Assembly: GCA_015491865.1 (NCBI GenBank)
Contig: WFVD01000002.1
Coordinates: 1 to 50,625 of the forward strand
DNA length: 50,625 bases
Reading direction: 5' to 3'
From: Gammaproteobacteria bacterium
GTDB lineage: Bacteria > Pseudomonadota > Gammaproteobacteria > SZUA-140
Below, piece after piece: positions 1 through 8,628 of this stretch. The number at the start of each line of letters is the position of its first letter. Within the stretch, counting starts at the first letter, position 1. The position numbers and the translations under genes were made by a program. Under the pieces are notes generated by a model. The model was given only the letters and a program-made list of their open reading frames with translations, had not been told where the DNA came from and made no database searches.

Positions 1-265
1 CGGCCTCGGCCAGGCGAGCCTCCAGCAGTTCCGGGTGCAGGCGGGCCAGCAGCTGCCCCTTGGCAACACGGTCGCCTTCCTGGACGAGAATCTCCGCGAT
101 GTGCTCACTGCCATTGAAGGCCAGCTGGGCCTCGCGGATATCGATGTTGCCGTATAAGGCGAGCTGCCTGTTGTTCTCATCGTGCCCGGATTGCTGCAGC
201 CAGAAATATCCGCCAACGCCAACAAGAACAGCAGTCACCAGTAAGATAGAAAAAGCCCTCTTCAT
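1..265 (-). CDS. HlyD-family periplasmic adaptor, 5' part only
   Basis: The reverse strand encodes the first 88 residues of a membrane-fusion (adaptor) protein; the rest lies beyond the left edge. A hydrophobic segment at about residues 5-22 anchors it in the inner membrane. It is followed by LYGNIDIRE, close to the start of YbhG-like adaptors, and by the half-motif VQEGDRVAKGQLLARLHPE of the biotinyl-lipoyl domain. Family members link an inner-membrane exporter, often ABC type, to an outer-membrane channel. The ATG at 265 has TGAGGA seven bases upstream. The partner genes must lie outside the window, so the substrate is unknown. Confidence 0.8.
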   Translation of the reverse strand, partial: MKRAFSILLVTAVLVGVGGYFWLQQSGHDENNRQLALYGNIDIREAQLAFNGSEHIAEILVQEGDRVAKGQLLARLHPELLEARLAEA

Positions 266-803
266 CTGTCTGTCCTCAGAAAACTCACAGGTAGTTTGTC
301 ATTGAGTGGAAAATGATTTCTTATCTCGACTCCAGTAAATGATGTTACGTTGATGCGGTATATTCTGTCACTTCATTTCGCTAGTACTGTTTCCTGAGCT
401 GGAATATGATCTGACCCCATAGCTTCATGAGTACAACTCATTCTTTGCCGGTATTTTCTTCTGGAAGCACTTAGTCACAGGTGAGGGAGCGTGTCTGCGA
501 TCGGGTGTGGGGACTATTGTTCTTAAGGGTGCGATGAAAGCCTTTGATAGTATCGCTCAGTAAGCCTCGGCTCCTGTTGAAGGTAATGTAATAAATCCGA
601 AGTGAAACTCTGATTACCTGGAAGGGTTCGATACACACCAGTGGAAAGTAGCGTATGTCGCTGGGGAAGTGTTTGAGAAACTGGTTTCATAAATCTGGTT
701 TATTGGTTAAGGTTGGAATATCATGTGGCATATCACCATCTTAACGCTCTCTGATTAATATGTGGATATGCAGCTTCAATATAAGGTTAGAACGTTTTGA
801 TTT
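266..803. other. 538-base stretch without an intact gene
   Basis: I see no intact gene here. An open frame of 45 codons without a start (426-563, plus strand) could be the degraded tail of a lost gene, but I do not recognise it. At 410-420 the reverse strand reads ATGGGGTCAGATC, a motif whose core recurs at 18713 and 28533. The stretch also holds the promoter region of the Wzz-like gene at 804; no clear -35/-10 pair could be assigned. Confidence 0.5.
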
Positions 804-2504
804 ATGAAATTTAGGCCGCTCGATTCGCGTAACACTTCAAAGATTGTTCCCCCGCCTGAAGCTTATTATCATTCGCAGGATGAGGTTAGTCTGATTGAGC
901 TGTGGGAAATTCTGATAAGAAAAAAGAATATAATCATCATCACCGTGGTGGTCTGTGTTGTCCTGGCGGTTGGTTATCTGCTGACTCAGCCCAAGGTCTA
1001 TAAATCTGAAGTATCCTTTGCTCCACCCTCAGCAACAGACATTCATCCTTTCAACATAATAGAGATAGCGGGTTTTACTGGTTTTACAGCCGAAGCGTTA
1101 TACAGCCGTTTTCTTGGTACAATTTCATCTAATGCTGTTTATAGAAAGGTATTTGATGAAGCGGGAGTAGTCTCTGTTATGGGAGGTGAAGGTCAGGATG
1201 ACAAAAATGTTTTTTTTCAGGGGTTCACCGAGAGCTTACAGCATCATATCCCAACAAAAGAGCAGGGTGCTGATTACAGCCAACCCGCGTCGCTTTCTCT
1301 GGAAGGAACCAATCCAGAGTTAATTAGTCGCTATCTTAATGCTGTTGTCAAAGAGGCAAACAGCCAGGTGATTACAGAAGCGGCTGCTGTTGTTCAGCAG
1401 AAAATAGATGCTCGCTTGCATCAAGTTTTACAGGAGATTGCCCGCAGCAGAGAAATTGCAGTTCGGCAGCGCCAGGATGAGGTTGCTCGTATGATAGAGC
1501 AGGATGGTCTGGCGCGTCAGCAGATCCTGGATGAGATTGCCATCGCCTACGGCAAAGCTGAGAAAAAACGCATTGCTGAAATATCGCGTCTGCAAGAAGA
1601 AGACAACATAAAACGGCAAAAACTACTGGATGAGATAGCCACTCTTCGTGAGCATGAAAATTTAAAGCGTAAAGAAGAGATAGTCCGTCTTGAAGAGGAA
1701 GATCGTATAAAACGTGAACAAATCAAGGAAACCATCAGCACTCTCCGCAGCAATGCAAAAACAAAACGACTGGATCGTATAGCGGCACTTCAAGAGGCAG
1801 CAAATATAGCCCAGAAAATTGAATTAACAGGAGCCATTGTCCAGAGTGATGCCCAGCGCAGGCAAGCCGTTATTGACGGTTTTGGATTGGGGAGCATGCC
1901 TCTATATTTATTAGGAGAAAAGGCGCTGAGAGCTGAAATAGAGGGCCTGTTATCAAGGTCTTCGGACGACCCGTTTATTCCTGGTTTGCGTTCATTACAG
2001 GATCAGCTGAAACAGCTTGAGACTAATGAGAAAATTGAGGCTTTAAAATCCCGGAGGAATCATGACCCTTTTATAGCGGGGCTACCAGAGCTTCTTGATC
2101 AACTCAAACAGCTGGAAACAAATGAAAGGATAGCGGCGCTAAAGTCTCGCAAGAGCAATGCTCCTTTCATTCCAGAATTAATAGAATTAGAGGCGCGCCT
2201 ACAGCGCCTGGAAAATAATCGATTACAGGAAAAATTACAGTCTCGTGTAAACGATGATTCTTTTATTCCTGAACTTCGCGAGCTGGAGCTGGAAGAACAA
2301 AAATTGAGAACATTTCTCATGGATACTAGCCAGACATTCAGCGTGAAGATAGACCAGGCTGCATATCCGGCAGGAGCGCCGCACAAACCCCGAAGTGATC
2401 TGATTCTGATACTGGGTGCCATATCAGGATTGATGCTCGGTGTGTTATTTGCTTTTTTTGCGCACTTTATCGCTACTGTCCGGTTAAAAAAATCGGTTAG
2501 CTGA
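804..2504 (+). CDS. Wzz-type polysaccharide chain-length protein, enlarged
   Basis: A 566-residue polysaccharide co-polymerase (Wzz/FepE-like) of the inner membrane, which sets the length of O-antigen or related polymers made by a Wzy polymerase. The family layout is clear: N-terminal membrane helix at about residues 44-62, periplasmic domain, proline-rich motif YPAGAPHKPRS, and C-terminal helix at about 534-558. Typical Wzz proteins are 320-380 residues. The excess here is a charged coiled coil (about residues 195-345) and four tandem 32-residue repeats (384-511). No wzx, wzy or glycosyltransferase cluster is adjacent, so the target polymer is unknown. ATG at 804 has only a weak ribosome site. 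Membership is well supported; the exact role is inferred. Confidence 0.82.
   Translation: MKFRPLDSRNTSKIVPPPEAYYHSQDEVSLIELWEILIRKKNIIIITVVVCVVLAVGYLLTQPKVYKSEVSFAPPSATDIHPFNIIEIAGFTGFTAEALYSRFLGTISSNAVYRKVFDEAGVVSVMGGEGQDDKNVFFQGFTESLQHHIPTKEQGADYSQPASLSLEGTNPELISRYLNAVVKEANSQVITEAAAVVQQKIDARLHQVLQEIARSREIAVRQRQDEVARMIEQDGLARQQILDEIAIAYGKAEKKRIAEISRLQEEDNIKRQKLLDEIATLREHENLKRKEEIVRLEEEDRIKREQIKETISTLRSNAKTKRLDRIAALQEAANIAQKIELTGAIVQSDAQRRQAVIDGFGLGSMPLYLLGEKALRAEIEGLLSRSSDDPFIPGLRSLQDQLKQLETNEKIEALKSRRNHDPFIAGLPELLDQLKQLETNERIAALKSRKSNAPFIPELIELEARLQRLENNRLQEKLQSRVNDDSFIPELRELELEEQKLRTFLMDTSQTFSVKIDQAAYPAGAPHKPRSDLILILGAISGLMLGVLFAFFAHFIATVRLKKSVS
1953..2336 (+). repeat. Four tandem 96-base (32-codon) repeats in the Wzz-like gene
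   Basis: Units begin at 1953, 2049, 2145 and 2241, exactly 96 bases apart, each opening with Ser-Arg. The consensus contains DPFIPxLxxLxxQLxxLE followed by NExIxALK. Units 1 and 2 are most alike (both contain DQLKQLETNE); unit 4 is the most diverged and runs into the C-terminal part. Spacing is kept without any indel, which points to in-frame tandem duplication of a helical hairpin segment. Confidence 0.9.
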
Positions 2505-2562
2505 TAAAAGCCCCAAGGGACAGGTATTTTGTTGAGTGAGCTGTGAGTGATTTCTCTATCTA

Positions 2563-3135
2563 TTATTTGAGCGGGTTTGGTGGTTTAGATTCTGTTTTCC
2601 ATAAGGGTTCATCTGTTTCTATCTCTCGTGCCAGAATTCGAGCGATGACAAATAGCAGATCCGAAAGACGATTGAGGTAGGCGACGGCATGGGTATGCTC
2701 ACTAAGCCCTGCCTGATTCACCAGGGTAATGACACTGCGTTCAGCGCGACGGCAGATCGTACGTGCCATGTGGCAATGTGCAGCGGCGGGCGTGCCGCCT
2801 GGGAGGATAAACTCTTTTAGTGGGGGGAGTGTCGCGTTTAGTGATGTCAGTACATGGTCTACTCTAGTGATACCCTCTTCAGTGATAAACCCTTGTCCCG
2901 GCATGCTGAGTTCACCACCAAGATCAAACATGCGGTGCTGAATCTCATTCAGCAGTGTTCTGATTTCATCCGGTAGAGGATGTGTCAATATTAACCCGAT
3001 GCTGCTGTTAAGTTCATCGATATCACCCATGGCTGCGATGCGTGGATGATCTTTGTTAATGCGGCTGCCATCGGCGAGTCCGGTGGTGCCGTTATCCCCG
3101 GTACGGGTTGCGATCTTTGAAAGCCGGTGTCCCAT
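2563..3135 (-). CDS. PduO-type cob(I)alamin adenosyltransferase
   Basis: A 190-residue ATP:corrinoid adenosyltransferase of the PduO/MMAB family, which transfers the adenosyl group of ATP to cob(I)alamin to form coenzyme B12. The N-terminal ATP-binding motif is intact (KIATRTGDNGTTGLADGSR, residues 6-24), as are GDIDELNSSIG and the late helix motif with CRRAERSV. Length matches the family (180-195). It is convergent with the Wzz-like gene and is followed upstream by the AsmA-like gene on the same strand after 73 bases. No other B12 genes are in the window, so the adenosylcobalamin-using enzyme is elsewhere. Confidence 0.92.
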   Translation of the reverse strand: MGHRLSKIATRTGDNGTTGLADGSRINKDHPRIAAMGDIDELNSSIGLILTHPLPDEIRTLLNEIQHRMFDLGGELSMPGQGFITEEGITRVDHVLTSLNATLPPLKEFILPGGTPAAAHCHMARTICRRAERSVITLVNQAGLSEHTHAVAYLNRLSDLLFVIARILAREIETDEPLWKTESKPPNPLK

Positions 3136-3208
3136 GAAAATTATTCCCTGGTCAGTACAGAGTGGTCATTGTAGCGTGAGCCGGCAGGGGGGGGTAGGTC
3201 GGGGTCGT

Positions 3209-4948
3209 TTATTGGCTGGAAGGAAGGAGGTCCGCTTTTGCTTCTCCCTGGCCCAGTGCTGAGCTGATCTTTTTAATGATGTGGCCAACCTTCATGCCAA
3301 CGGCTGTACCGACGCCGGGGCCGAGCACTGAGGTACCGATAACGCCGCCGATAATGACATCATTGGTGAGTCTTAAACGCGGATTGTTAACGGTGCCACC
3401 GACCTTCAGTGGTGCGCTGATGATAGAGGCTGTCTTGCGTAGCGCAACGGTGACCTCACCATCGAGCGCATCCTGCGGGTTTATCGTGATGTCGCCGTGA
3501 GCGCTTAGTGAGTCGGAAATAATATCAATGTCGGTGATGGTGATACGGTGATCTGCTATCGTTGCGTTGCCGGTTAGCCGCTGAAAAGGGGTATCACCAC
3601 CCTGTGACCCTTTTGATGACAGGGTAGTGCTTGCCTTTTCGAGGTCGGCTTTATAAAGCTTGCCATCTGTCATTCTAAAGCTTCCGTTTAGATATGGGTT
3701 CTCCAGTAGTTCTTCATTGTCGCGTTCAGTGAGGCTAAATTCAGCAGTGGCGTAGAAAGTGCCGCTGGCGACTTTATCATCAATGAAACCGGCAAGGAAT
3801 TTCTCTGCATCAATCTCGCTGGCGACCACCCAGCCTTCAATCTTCCACTGTGCTTTCCAGAAAAGATGGGTGATCCCCTGAATAGTCCCGCCGGCGGTTT
3901 TAAGGATGTTGTGCTCATTTATGAGCGCCCCTTTCGAGAGATCACCGTTAGCCGAAAACTCATCAAATCTCAGTAGTACGTGACCATCATCTTCTCTCTT
4001 AACGAGACCGTGCGAAATGTGGTATGCCCCCTTTGCTTCCGGATCGGTAAACAGTTGTCCTGGGTTTTTGCCATCAAGCCTGACAGTGAGATCGCTGTGG
4101 AAGCGCCCTTCATAGGTGTTGATGTCGAACTGTTTTAAGATGGGCGCGAGCTGAAGGTTACTGCTGTTGAGCTTTCCCTGGTAGCTCCAGCGTTCGCCCC
4201 AGCTGAGTGTGCCACTGGTTGTTAGTGATCCACCGTAGCCCTTGATCTCTACCCTGGTAAGCTCTGCTTTGCCTCTCTGTATGACTGCCTGTACATTTAA
4301 GCTGTCGAAGTTAAATGCGGGTGACACGGGCAGGCGCCAGTGCTTACCGCTGGCGCGCAGATTAAAAGTGTTATTGGTGTTGGGCCTGAGGATTGCCTGT
4401 AGCGTGTTGTCCATACGTGAAAACGAGATCTCTTTGCTGTTGAAGTCGCTGTCCAGCTGCAGGTTGAAGCGGTAGGGGCCAAGGGTGGTGAGGTCGTCGC
4501 TTCGCAACATCACGTTGCTCCCGCTGATCTGCCGCACGGCAAGCAAACTGCTGTGCGAGGTGTTGTTACCAGCATTTCCGGGAGGGGTGATCAGGGTGTT
4601 GATGAACTTCAGGTTGGTTCCCACGCCGTTAAGGTGAATGGTGGTGATGATGATTTCACCATCGAGCAGAGCCAGTGGATCGAGCGTTGTGCGCATCTGT
4701 TCAACAAATAGCTCACCCGGCTGATCTGGACTATTGAGTATCGATATATTAGTTGCCGTCAGTGCTGGTAGCGGCACTGCATGAGGGGTTAGTGCTCCTA
4801 TTATGACTTTGCGCCCAATACTCTGTGATAGCTGTTCCTCTAAAATAGTTCGAAAGCTATCGAGTGGGACGATGAATGGGATAGAGAAGAGTAGAGTGCC
4901 TAACAGTGTTGTGATGATGAGAAGGTATTTGAGAAATCGCTTAAACAT
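3209..4948 (-). CDS. AsmA-family protein
   Basis: A 579-residue AsmA-like protein with an N-terminal membrane helix (residues about 7-28) and a periplasmic body. The start, with FIVPLDSFRTILEEQLSQSIGRKV, matches the AsmA N-terminal domain, in which the protein begins a long beta-rich groove. AsmA-like proteins are linked to phospholipid transport or outer-membrane assembly. The C-terminus has the usual AsmA_2-type ending (LKVGGTVNNPRLRLT, then a glycine-rich segment). A consensus CRP site lies upstream (5064-5079). The 192-base space to the ABC permease suggests its own promoter. Confidence 0.85.
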   Translation of the reverse strand: MFKRFLKYLLIITTLLGTLLFSIPFIVPLDSFRTILEEQLSQSIGRKVIIGALTPHAVPLPALTATNISILNSPDQPGELFVEQMRTTLDPLALLDGEIIITTIHLNGVGTNLKFINTLITPPGNAGNNTSHSSLLAVRQISGSNVMLRSDDLTTLGPYRFNLQLDSDFNSKEISFSRMDNTLQAILRPNTNNTFNLRASGKHWRLPVSPAFNFDSLNVQAVIQRGKAELTRVEIKGYGGSLTTSGTLSWGERWSYQGKLNSSNLQLAPILKQFDINTYEGRFHSDLTVRLDGKNPGQLFTDPEAKGAYHISHGLVKREDDGHVLLRFDEFSANGDLSKGALINEHNILKTAGGTIQGITHLFWKAQWKIEGWVVASEIDAEKFLAGFIDDKVASGTFYATAEFSLTERDNEELLENPYLNGSFRMTDGKLYKADLEKASTTLSSKGSQGGDTPFQRLTGNATIADHRITITDIDIISDSLSAHGDITINPQDALDGEVTVALRKTASIISAPLKVGGTVNNPRLRLTNDVIIGGVIGTSVLGPGVGTAVGMKVGHIIKKISSALGQGEAKADLLPSSQ

Positions 4949-5016
4949 AGTGCTGCCTGATTCCTGTCAGTTTTTCGCTGCTGTTTTTGAATGATGGGGG
5001 TGAACTGCCCTGACTG

Positions 5017-5079
5017 ATTGTATCGGCCAGAGGTGGCGAGCTGAGTAGCTTTGACAGTTAGGCTGTGATAGCGGTCACA
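5017..5079 (-). promoter_or_regulatory. Putative CRP-dependent promoter of the AsmA-like gene
   Basis: TGTGATAGCGGTCACA at 5064-5079 is a perfect TGTGA-N6-TCACA CRP/Vfr site. Reading on the reverse strand, a TACAAT -10 box lies at 5022-5017 with no recognisable -35 at the right distance. A start site about seven bases further on would put the CRP site centre near -61, the class I activation position. A CRP/Vfr orthologue is encoded at 44492-45130. The site is seen directly; activation is inferred. Confidence 0.65.
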
Positions 5080-5140
5080 CTGCTGGATTGTAAGCGCTCT
5101 GATTGCTTGAATTTTTCAGAGTGATGCTGATAACGGCGCT

Positions 5141-6349
5141 CTATGAAATGGCCCTGGCGATATTGATTTTTGCGGCACGACAGGTGGAACGCAGTGATGC
5201 AAGGATGACAATTCCAATCAGTACCAGGCTGGTTACCAGATAGTGATGCCATGAAATGTAGATAAAAATGGGGTATCCCTCGGTCTTGCCCGGGGGTGCT
5301 GGCATCATTATTTCGGCGAGATTGATGGCGTGAGAGATGGCGTAAGCGAGCAACATGCCCAGCGTGGTGGCAGCGATACTGATGATGAATGCCTCTAGTA
5401 TAAAGTTAGCGTAGATTTGAGGCGGAGGTGTGCCGAGGGCGCTGAGTGTTGCAATTTCACTGCGGCGTTGATAAATGGCAAGTGAGATTGTGTTGGTAAT
5501 CGCGAGAAAGACCACGGTCAATATAATAACGGCCATCACGCCGAAGATGCGATCGTAGAGTGATTTTACCTTGTGATAGAGTGTGGCGCGCTGCTGCCAT
5601 GATTGTACGGTAACGCCATCTATTGACGCCTGTAGCGAATGCTGTAGTGCCGCACTCTCCTCTTTTTTATCGAGATAGATCGACAGCTGACTAATGTTGT
5701 CTGAACCCATTAATGCTGCACTTGTCGAGAGAGTTACCATCAGGGTGTGATTGTCAATGGCGGGTGTTCCGTTCTGATAAAGCCCCACGAGTCGTACGAC
5801 TGCTTCAGCACTCTCTCCATTACTGCGCACTGCGTGTAAGGTGAGCAGGTCGCCGCTGGTCGCATCTAATGTACGGGCAAGCTGCACGCCCAGCATAACC
5901 TCTGCTCTCTGTGATGATGTTGGCCATGGATCAAGTACAGCGGTGGTGCGCAGAAAAGGGCCGTGTACTCGGAATTCCTCTTTTGGGTCAACGCCACTGC
6001 CAAAAAAAACGGCGCTCCTGTTACCCTTTGAGACCACCCCTTCAAAGCGAGCCCTGGGCAAGACGCGCAGTACCCGATCGTCATTCCATAACGACTCACG
6101 GATGGTTTGCCAGTTGCTCAATGAGAGCTGCTGGTGAGAGCCGCCGAGCAACGGGTCAGGGGTGTCGTCGATAACAATGAGATGCCCCTCTGTACGCATC
6201 GTGATCTCCTGTAGTGAATCATAAGTGGAGAGCATGAAGCCGCCACTTACTAATAGCGCCGTAAGTCCGGTTGCAATGATCAGCAGCGTACTGATCACTC
6301 GTGTGCCATCGCGTAAAATATTACGCAGTGCAATGAGTGGCCCGTTCAT
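5141..6349 (-). CDS. ABC transporter permease, FtsX/LolC-MacB type
   Basis: A 402-residue permease with the four-helix FtsX layout: one N-terminal helix (residues about 18-38), a large periplasmic domain (about 40-270), then three helices near 273-295, 320-345 and 368-388. The family handles lipoprotein release, peptide export or cell-envelope signalling rather than nutrient uptake. Its start overlaps the ATPase gene by four bases (ATGA), so the two are translationally coupled. Only one permease gene is present, so a homodimer is likely. The substrate cannot be told from sequence. Confidence 0.85.
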   Translation of the reverse strand: MNGPLIALRNILRDGTRVISTLLIIATGLTALLVSGGFMLSTYDSLQEITMRTEGHLIVIDDTPDPLLGGSHQQLSLSNWQTIRESLWNDDRVLRVLPRARFEGVVSKGNRSAVFFGSGVDPKEEFRVHGPFLRTTAVLDPWPTSSQRAEVMLGVQLARTLDATSGDLLTLHAVRSNGESAEAVVRLVGLYQNGTPAIDNHTLMVTLSTSAALMGSDNISQLSIYLDKKEESAALQHSLQASIDGVTVQSWQQRATLYHKVKSLYDRIFGVMAVIILTVVFLAITNTISLAIYQRRSEIATLSALGTPPPQIYANFILEAFIISIAATTLGMLLAYAISHAINLAEIMMPAPPGKTEGYPIFIYISWHHYLVTSLVLIGIVILASLRSTCRAAKINIARAIS

Positions 6350-7026
6350 ACTGGATCTGCCAAGAAGCCGTGCAGCAGTGTCAGTTTCCGGTCACAGTGG
6401 TTGATCACCAATGGGTCATGGCTTGCGATAAGAAAGCTCGCGCCATACGTCTGGTTAAGTTCCCGCATGAGCTGCAGCCCAGCTTGAGCATGCGTGTGAT
6501 CCAGGCTGGCGCTGGGTTCATCTGCAATGACGAGTTGTGGCCGTTTGATCAATGCGCGCGCGATGCCGACCCGCTGTCGTTCGCCACCAGAGAGCTGATA
6601 TGGGTGGTGGTTACGTCTATGCTCCAGCCCCATTGTAGTGAGCAGCTGTGCCACATCATGCTTGATCTGTTTCGCTTTTACGTTATTGAGCTGGAGTGGG
6701 TAGGCGATATTGTCATACACCGTCATTGCGGGAATTAACTGATGTCGCTGGAAGATAAAGCCTATCTTACGGCGGCGACAGGCGCAGCGTCCGCGGTTAC
6801 TGAGCTGTGATACGGGTGTGCCGTTTAAATAATAGTCGCCATGAGTAGCGTGATCGATTAGTCCGCAAATATTCAGCAGTGTACTTTTGCCGCTACCCGA
6901 TGGCCCTTCTATCGCCAGGAACTCACCTGCATCCAGAGAAAATGAGATATCGCGGAGTACCACCGTCTGGTTGTCCGCCTTGCCAAAAGTTTTGCTAATG
7001 GCGTTTAAGGAGAGCCTCGTTGTCAT
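6346..7026 (-). CDS. ABC transporter ATP-binding protein, LolD/MacB type
   Basis: A 226-residue ATPase that powers the permease encoded just downstream. All motifs are intact: Walker A GPSGSGKST (41-49), Q-loop Gln93, signature LSGGE (145-149), Walker B LVIADE with Asp169-Glu170, and the switch His203. Sequence and length fit the LolD/MacB/FtsE group. It starts one base after the stop of the upstream periplasmic gene, so the three genes form one operon. Confidence 0.92.
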   Translation of the reverse strand: MTTRLSLNAISKTFGKADNQTVVLRDISFSLDAGEFLAIEGPSGSGKSTLLNICGLIDHATHGDYYLNGTPVSQLSNRGRCACRRRKIGFIFQRHQLIPAMTVYDNIAYPLQLNNVKAKQIKHDVAQLLTTMGLEHRRNHHPYQLSGGERQRVGIARALIKRPQLVIADEPSASLDHTHAQAGLQLMRELNQTYGASFLIASHDPLVINHCDRKLTLLHGFLADPV

Positions 7027-7027
7027 C

Positions 7028-7672
7028 TCAGTCGGGCAGCTTTAGTAGCTGGAGTTCAGCCTTCCTGCTATTTTTTCCATTGGGGTCGGTTTCGAGTGTT
7101 AACTCAAGGTATTGTCTGTGCAGTAATGGTTGATGGGATTTGTCGGCCGCAATGGCCGCAGCATAGTAGATCGCAGCCTGTAATCCCGTCGGCATCTCTG
7201 CAAACCGAGGGTGGTTTAGCAGCCCTTTGACCAGGTGGCCACCCTCTCTGAGTCGGTGGAAAATAGCATCAGGCAGATTAATAAAAACATAAGTGGCGAC
7301 CAACTGAGCCTCGACCACTTCAAGATAGTCTCCCCTGTAGGTTGGGAGTCTGCGCAGGGCGCGATCAATAATATTTAACCCCTCCTCTGTTTCACGCATA
7401 CGATCCAGAGGCCGTTTGCCGATCCCTTTTCCTCTTAAGGAGAGTGCGCCTCCCCTGTAGGTAAGGATGAGTGGATTGTCGGGGTACTTTTTATCTAACT
7501 GCCGAATTACTTTTAATGCCCTGCGCACATCGCGTTCATCTCCATCTGTAGCGATTAAATAAGCGTCACGCACCGCTTCTATCTCTTTTTCAGAGGGGGT
7601 GCTGGCGTATGAAGAAGCGGTGCTGATGAATAGTGCTAAAAGCAGAAAAACTGAACGCCAGAGAAATTTCAT
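7028..7672 (-). CDS. Periplasmic alpha-helical (TPR-like) protein of the ABC operon
   Basis: A 214-residue protein with a Sec signal peptide (h-region about residues 5-17, cleavage near SSYA/STP). The mature part is helical, with a pattern such as ALKVIRQLDKKYPDNPLILTYRGGAL that resembles tetratricopeptide repeats. I do not recognise a named family. It is first in a tight operon with the ABC ATPase and permease, so it is probably a periplasmic partner or accessory of that transporter. This role is inferred from context only. Confidence 0.7.
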   Translation of the reverse strand: MKFLWRSVFLLLALFISTASSYASTPSEKEIEAVRDAYLIATDGDERDVRRALKVIRQLDKKYPDNPLILTYRGGALSLRGKGIGKRPLDRMRETEEGLNIIDRALRRLPTYRGDYLEVVEAQLVATYVFINLPDAIFHRLREGGHLVKGLLNHPRFAEMPTGLQAAIYYAAAIAADKSHQPLLHRQYLELTLETDPNGKNSRKAELQLLKLPD

Positions 7673-7922
7673 AGAGATGACTAATTAGTGTTACCAGACC
7701 CTGGGCTGCTATAAGTGTGCCACTATCTTATAGTGGGGGCATGAGGTTGTCTATTGTTGAAGTCATCGCTTAACTCAACGGTTCATCTGGCGTCGAGATT
7801 GCCGCACTGAAGGAGCTGGACTTCCAGTCCATTACACTCTGCCCGGAATGAGAGAGAGGTCAATTAAATAGAGGTTCCTGACGTTTACAGGGCGGCCCCT
7901 GCGGCATTGCCGACAATAGCAG

Positions 7923-8468
7923 TTACCACATCAGGTCGTCCGGGATTTTATAGTCGGCATATGGGTCCTCTTCATCACGTACCATTTCGGCGCTATGATC
8001 ATTGGTAATAATGCAGAGCGCGTCTCGCTGTTTAATTTTATCTGCCACCGGGGTTGGCACTAACTCATAGCCATCGCCCAGTTTGGCGATGGCAAGGCGA
8101 CCAGCCGCGAGATGGCTGCGAATCTTTTCTGAAACGTAGATGCGTTTGATGATATTGGCATCTGTGAAGTTATAGGCGATGTCGCCATCATAGTCCTTAA
8201 CGCTATTGGTTTCGATGAGCTGTTTAATCTGTGCGGCAATGGCGTTTTTCTCAGCCTCTTTTTTTTGTTGCTGGTTTAGCTGGCGGTCACGTTCCACTTT
8301 CTCTGCATGGGTTTTGTTTGCTAATACTGTCGCTTCATCAGGTTGATTCGTAGCCCCTTTTTTACTCTTCTGCTTCTGGTTTTTGTATTGGTTGTGTTTG
8401 CTTTTCTGAGCTCTTGATTTGTCAATCAGACCGCTCTTGTTTAACTGGTCGAAAAGTGAGTTGCCCAT
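7923..8468 (-). CDS. yaiL: YaiL-like DUF2058 protein
   Basis: A 181-residue cytoplasmic protein of the DUF2058/YaiL family. The N-terminus (MGNSLFDQLNKSGLIDKSRA) and the following lysine/glutamine-rich helix are characteristic, and the C-terminal half has the conserved domain ending in DPYADYKIPDDLMW. I chose ATG 8468 because CGGAG lies at the right distance; an upstream in-frame ATG at 8510 would add 14 unconserved residues. E. coli YaiL has been described as ribosome- or nucleoprotein-associated, but function is not settled. Confidence 0.88.
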   Translation of the reverse strand: MGNSLFDQLNKSGLIDKSRAQKSKHNQYKNQKQKSKKGATNQPDEATVLANKTHAEKVERDRQLNQQQKKEAEKNAIAAQIKQLIETNSVKDYDGDIAYNFTDANIIKRIYVSEKIRSHLAAGRLAIAKLGDGYELVPTPVADKIKQRDALCIITNDHSAEMVRDEEDPYADYKIPDDLMW

Positions 8469-8628
8469 GGGTGTGCTCCGAACCGTTGAACTAATTGATA
8501 CGTGAGGCATAGATTACCAATTTCTCTGTGAATGTCACGTTTCAGTGTGTCAGCGGGTTTCTGGATAACGACGACTGACGCCTGCGAGAGAGTCAGGTTT
8601 AATGTTGATTATGGGTGCTGTGGTTAAG

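Noticed and set aside
7720-7736. Perfect CCACTAT-CTT-ATAGTGG hairpin as a terminator
   Set aside because: It has no following T tract on either strand and lies upstream, not downstream, of the ABC operon.
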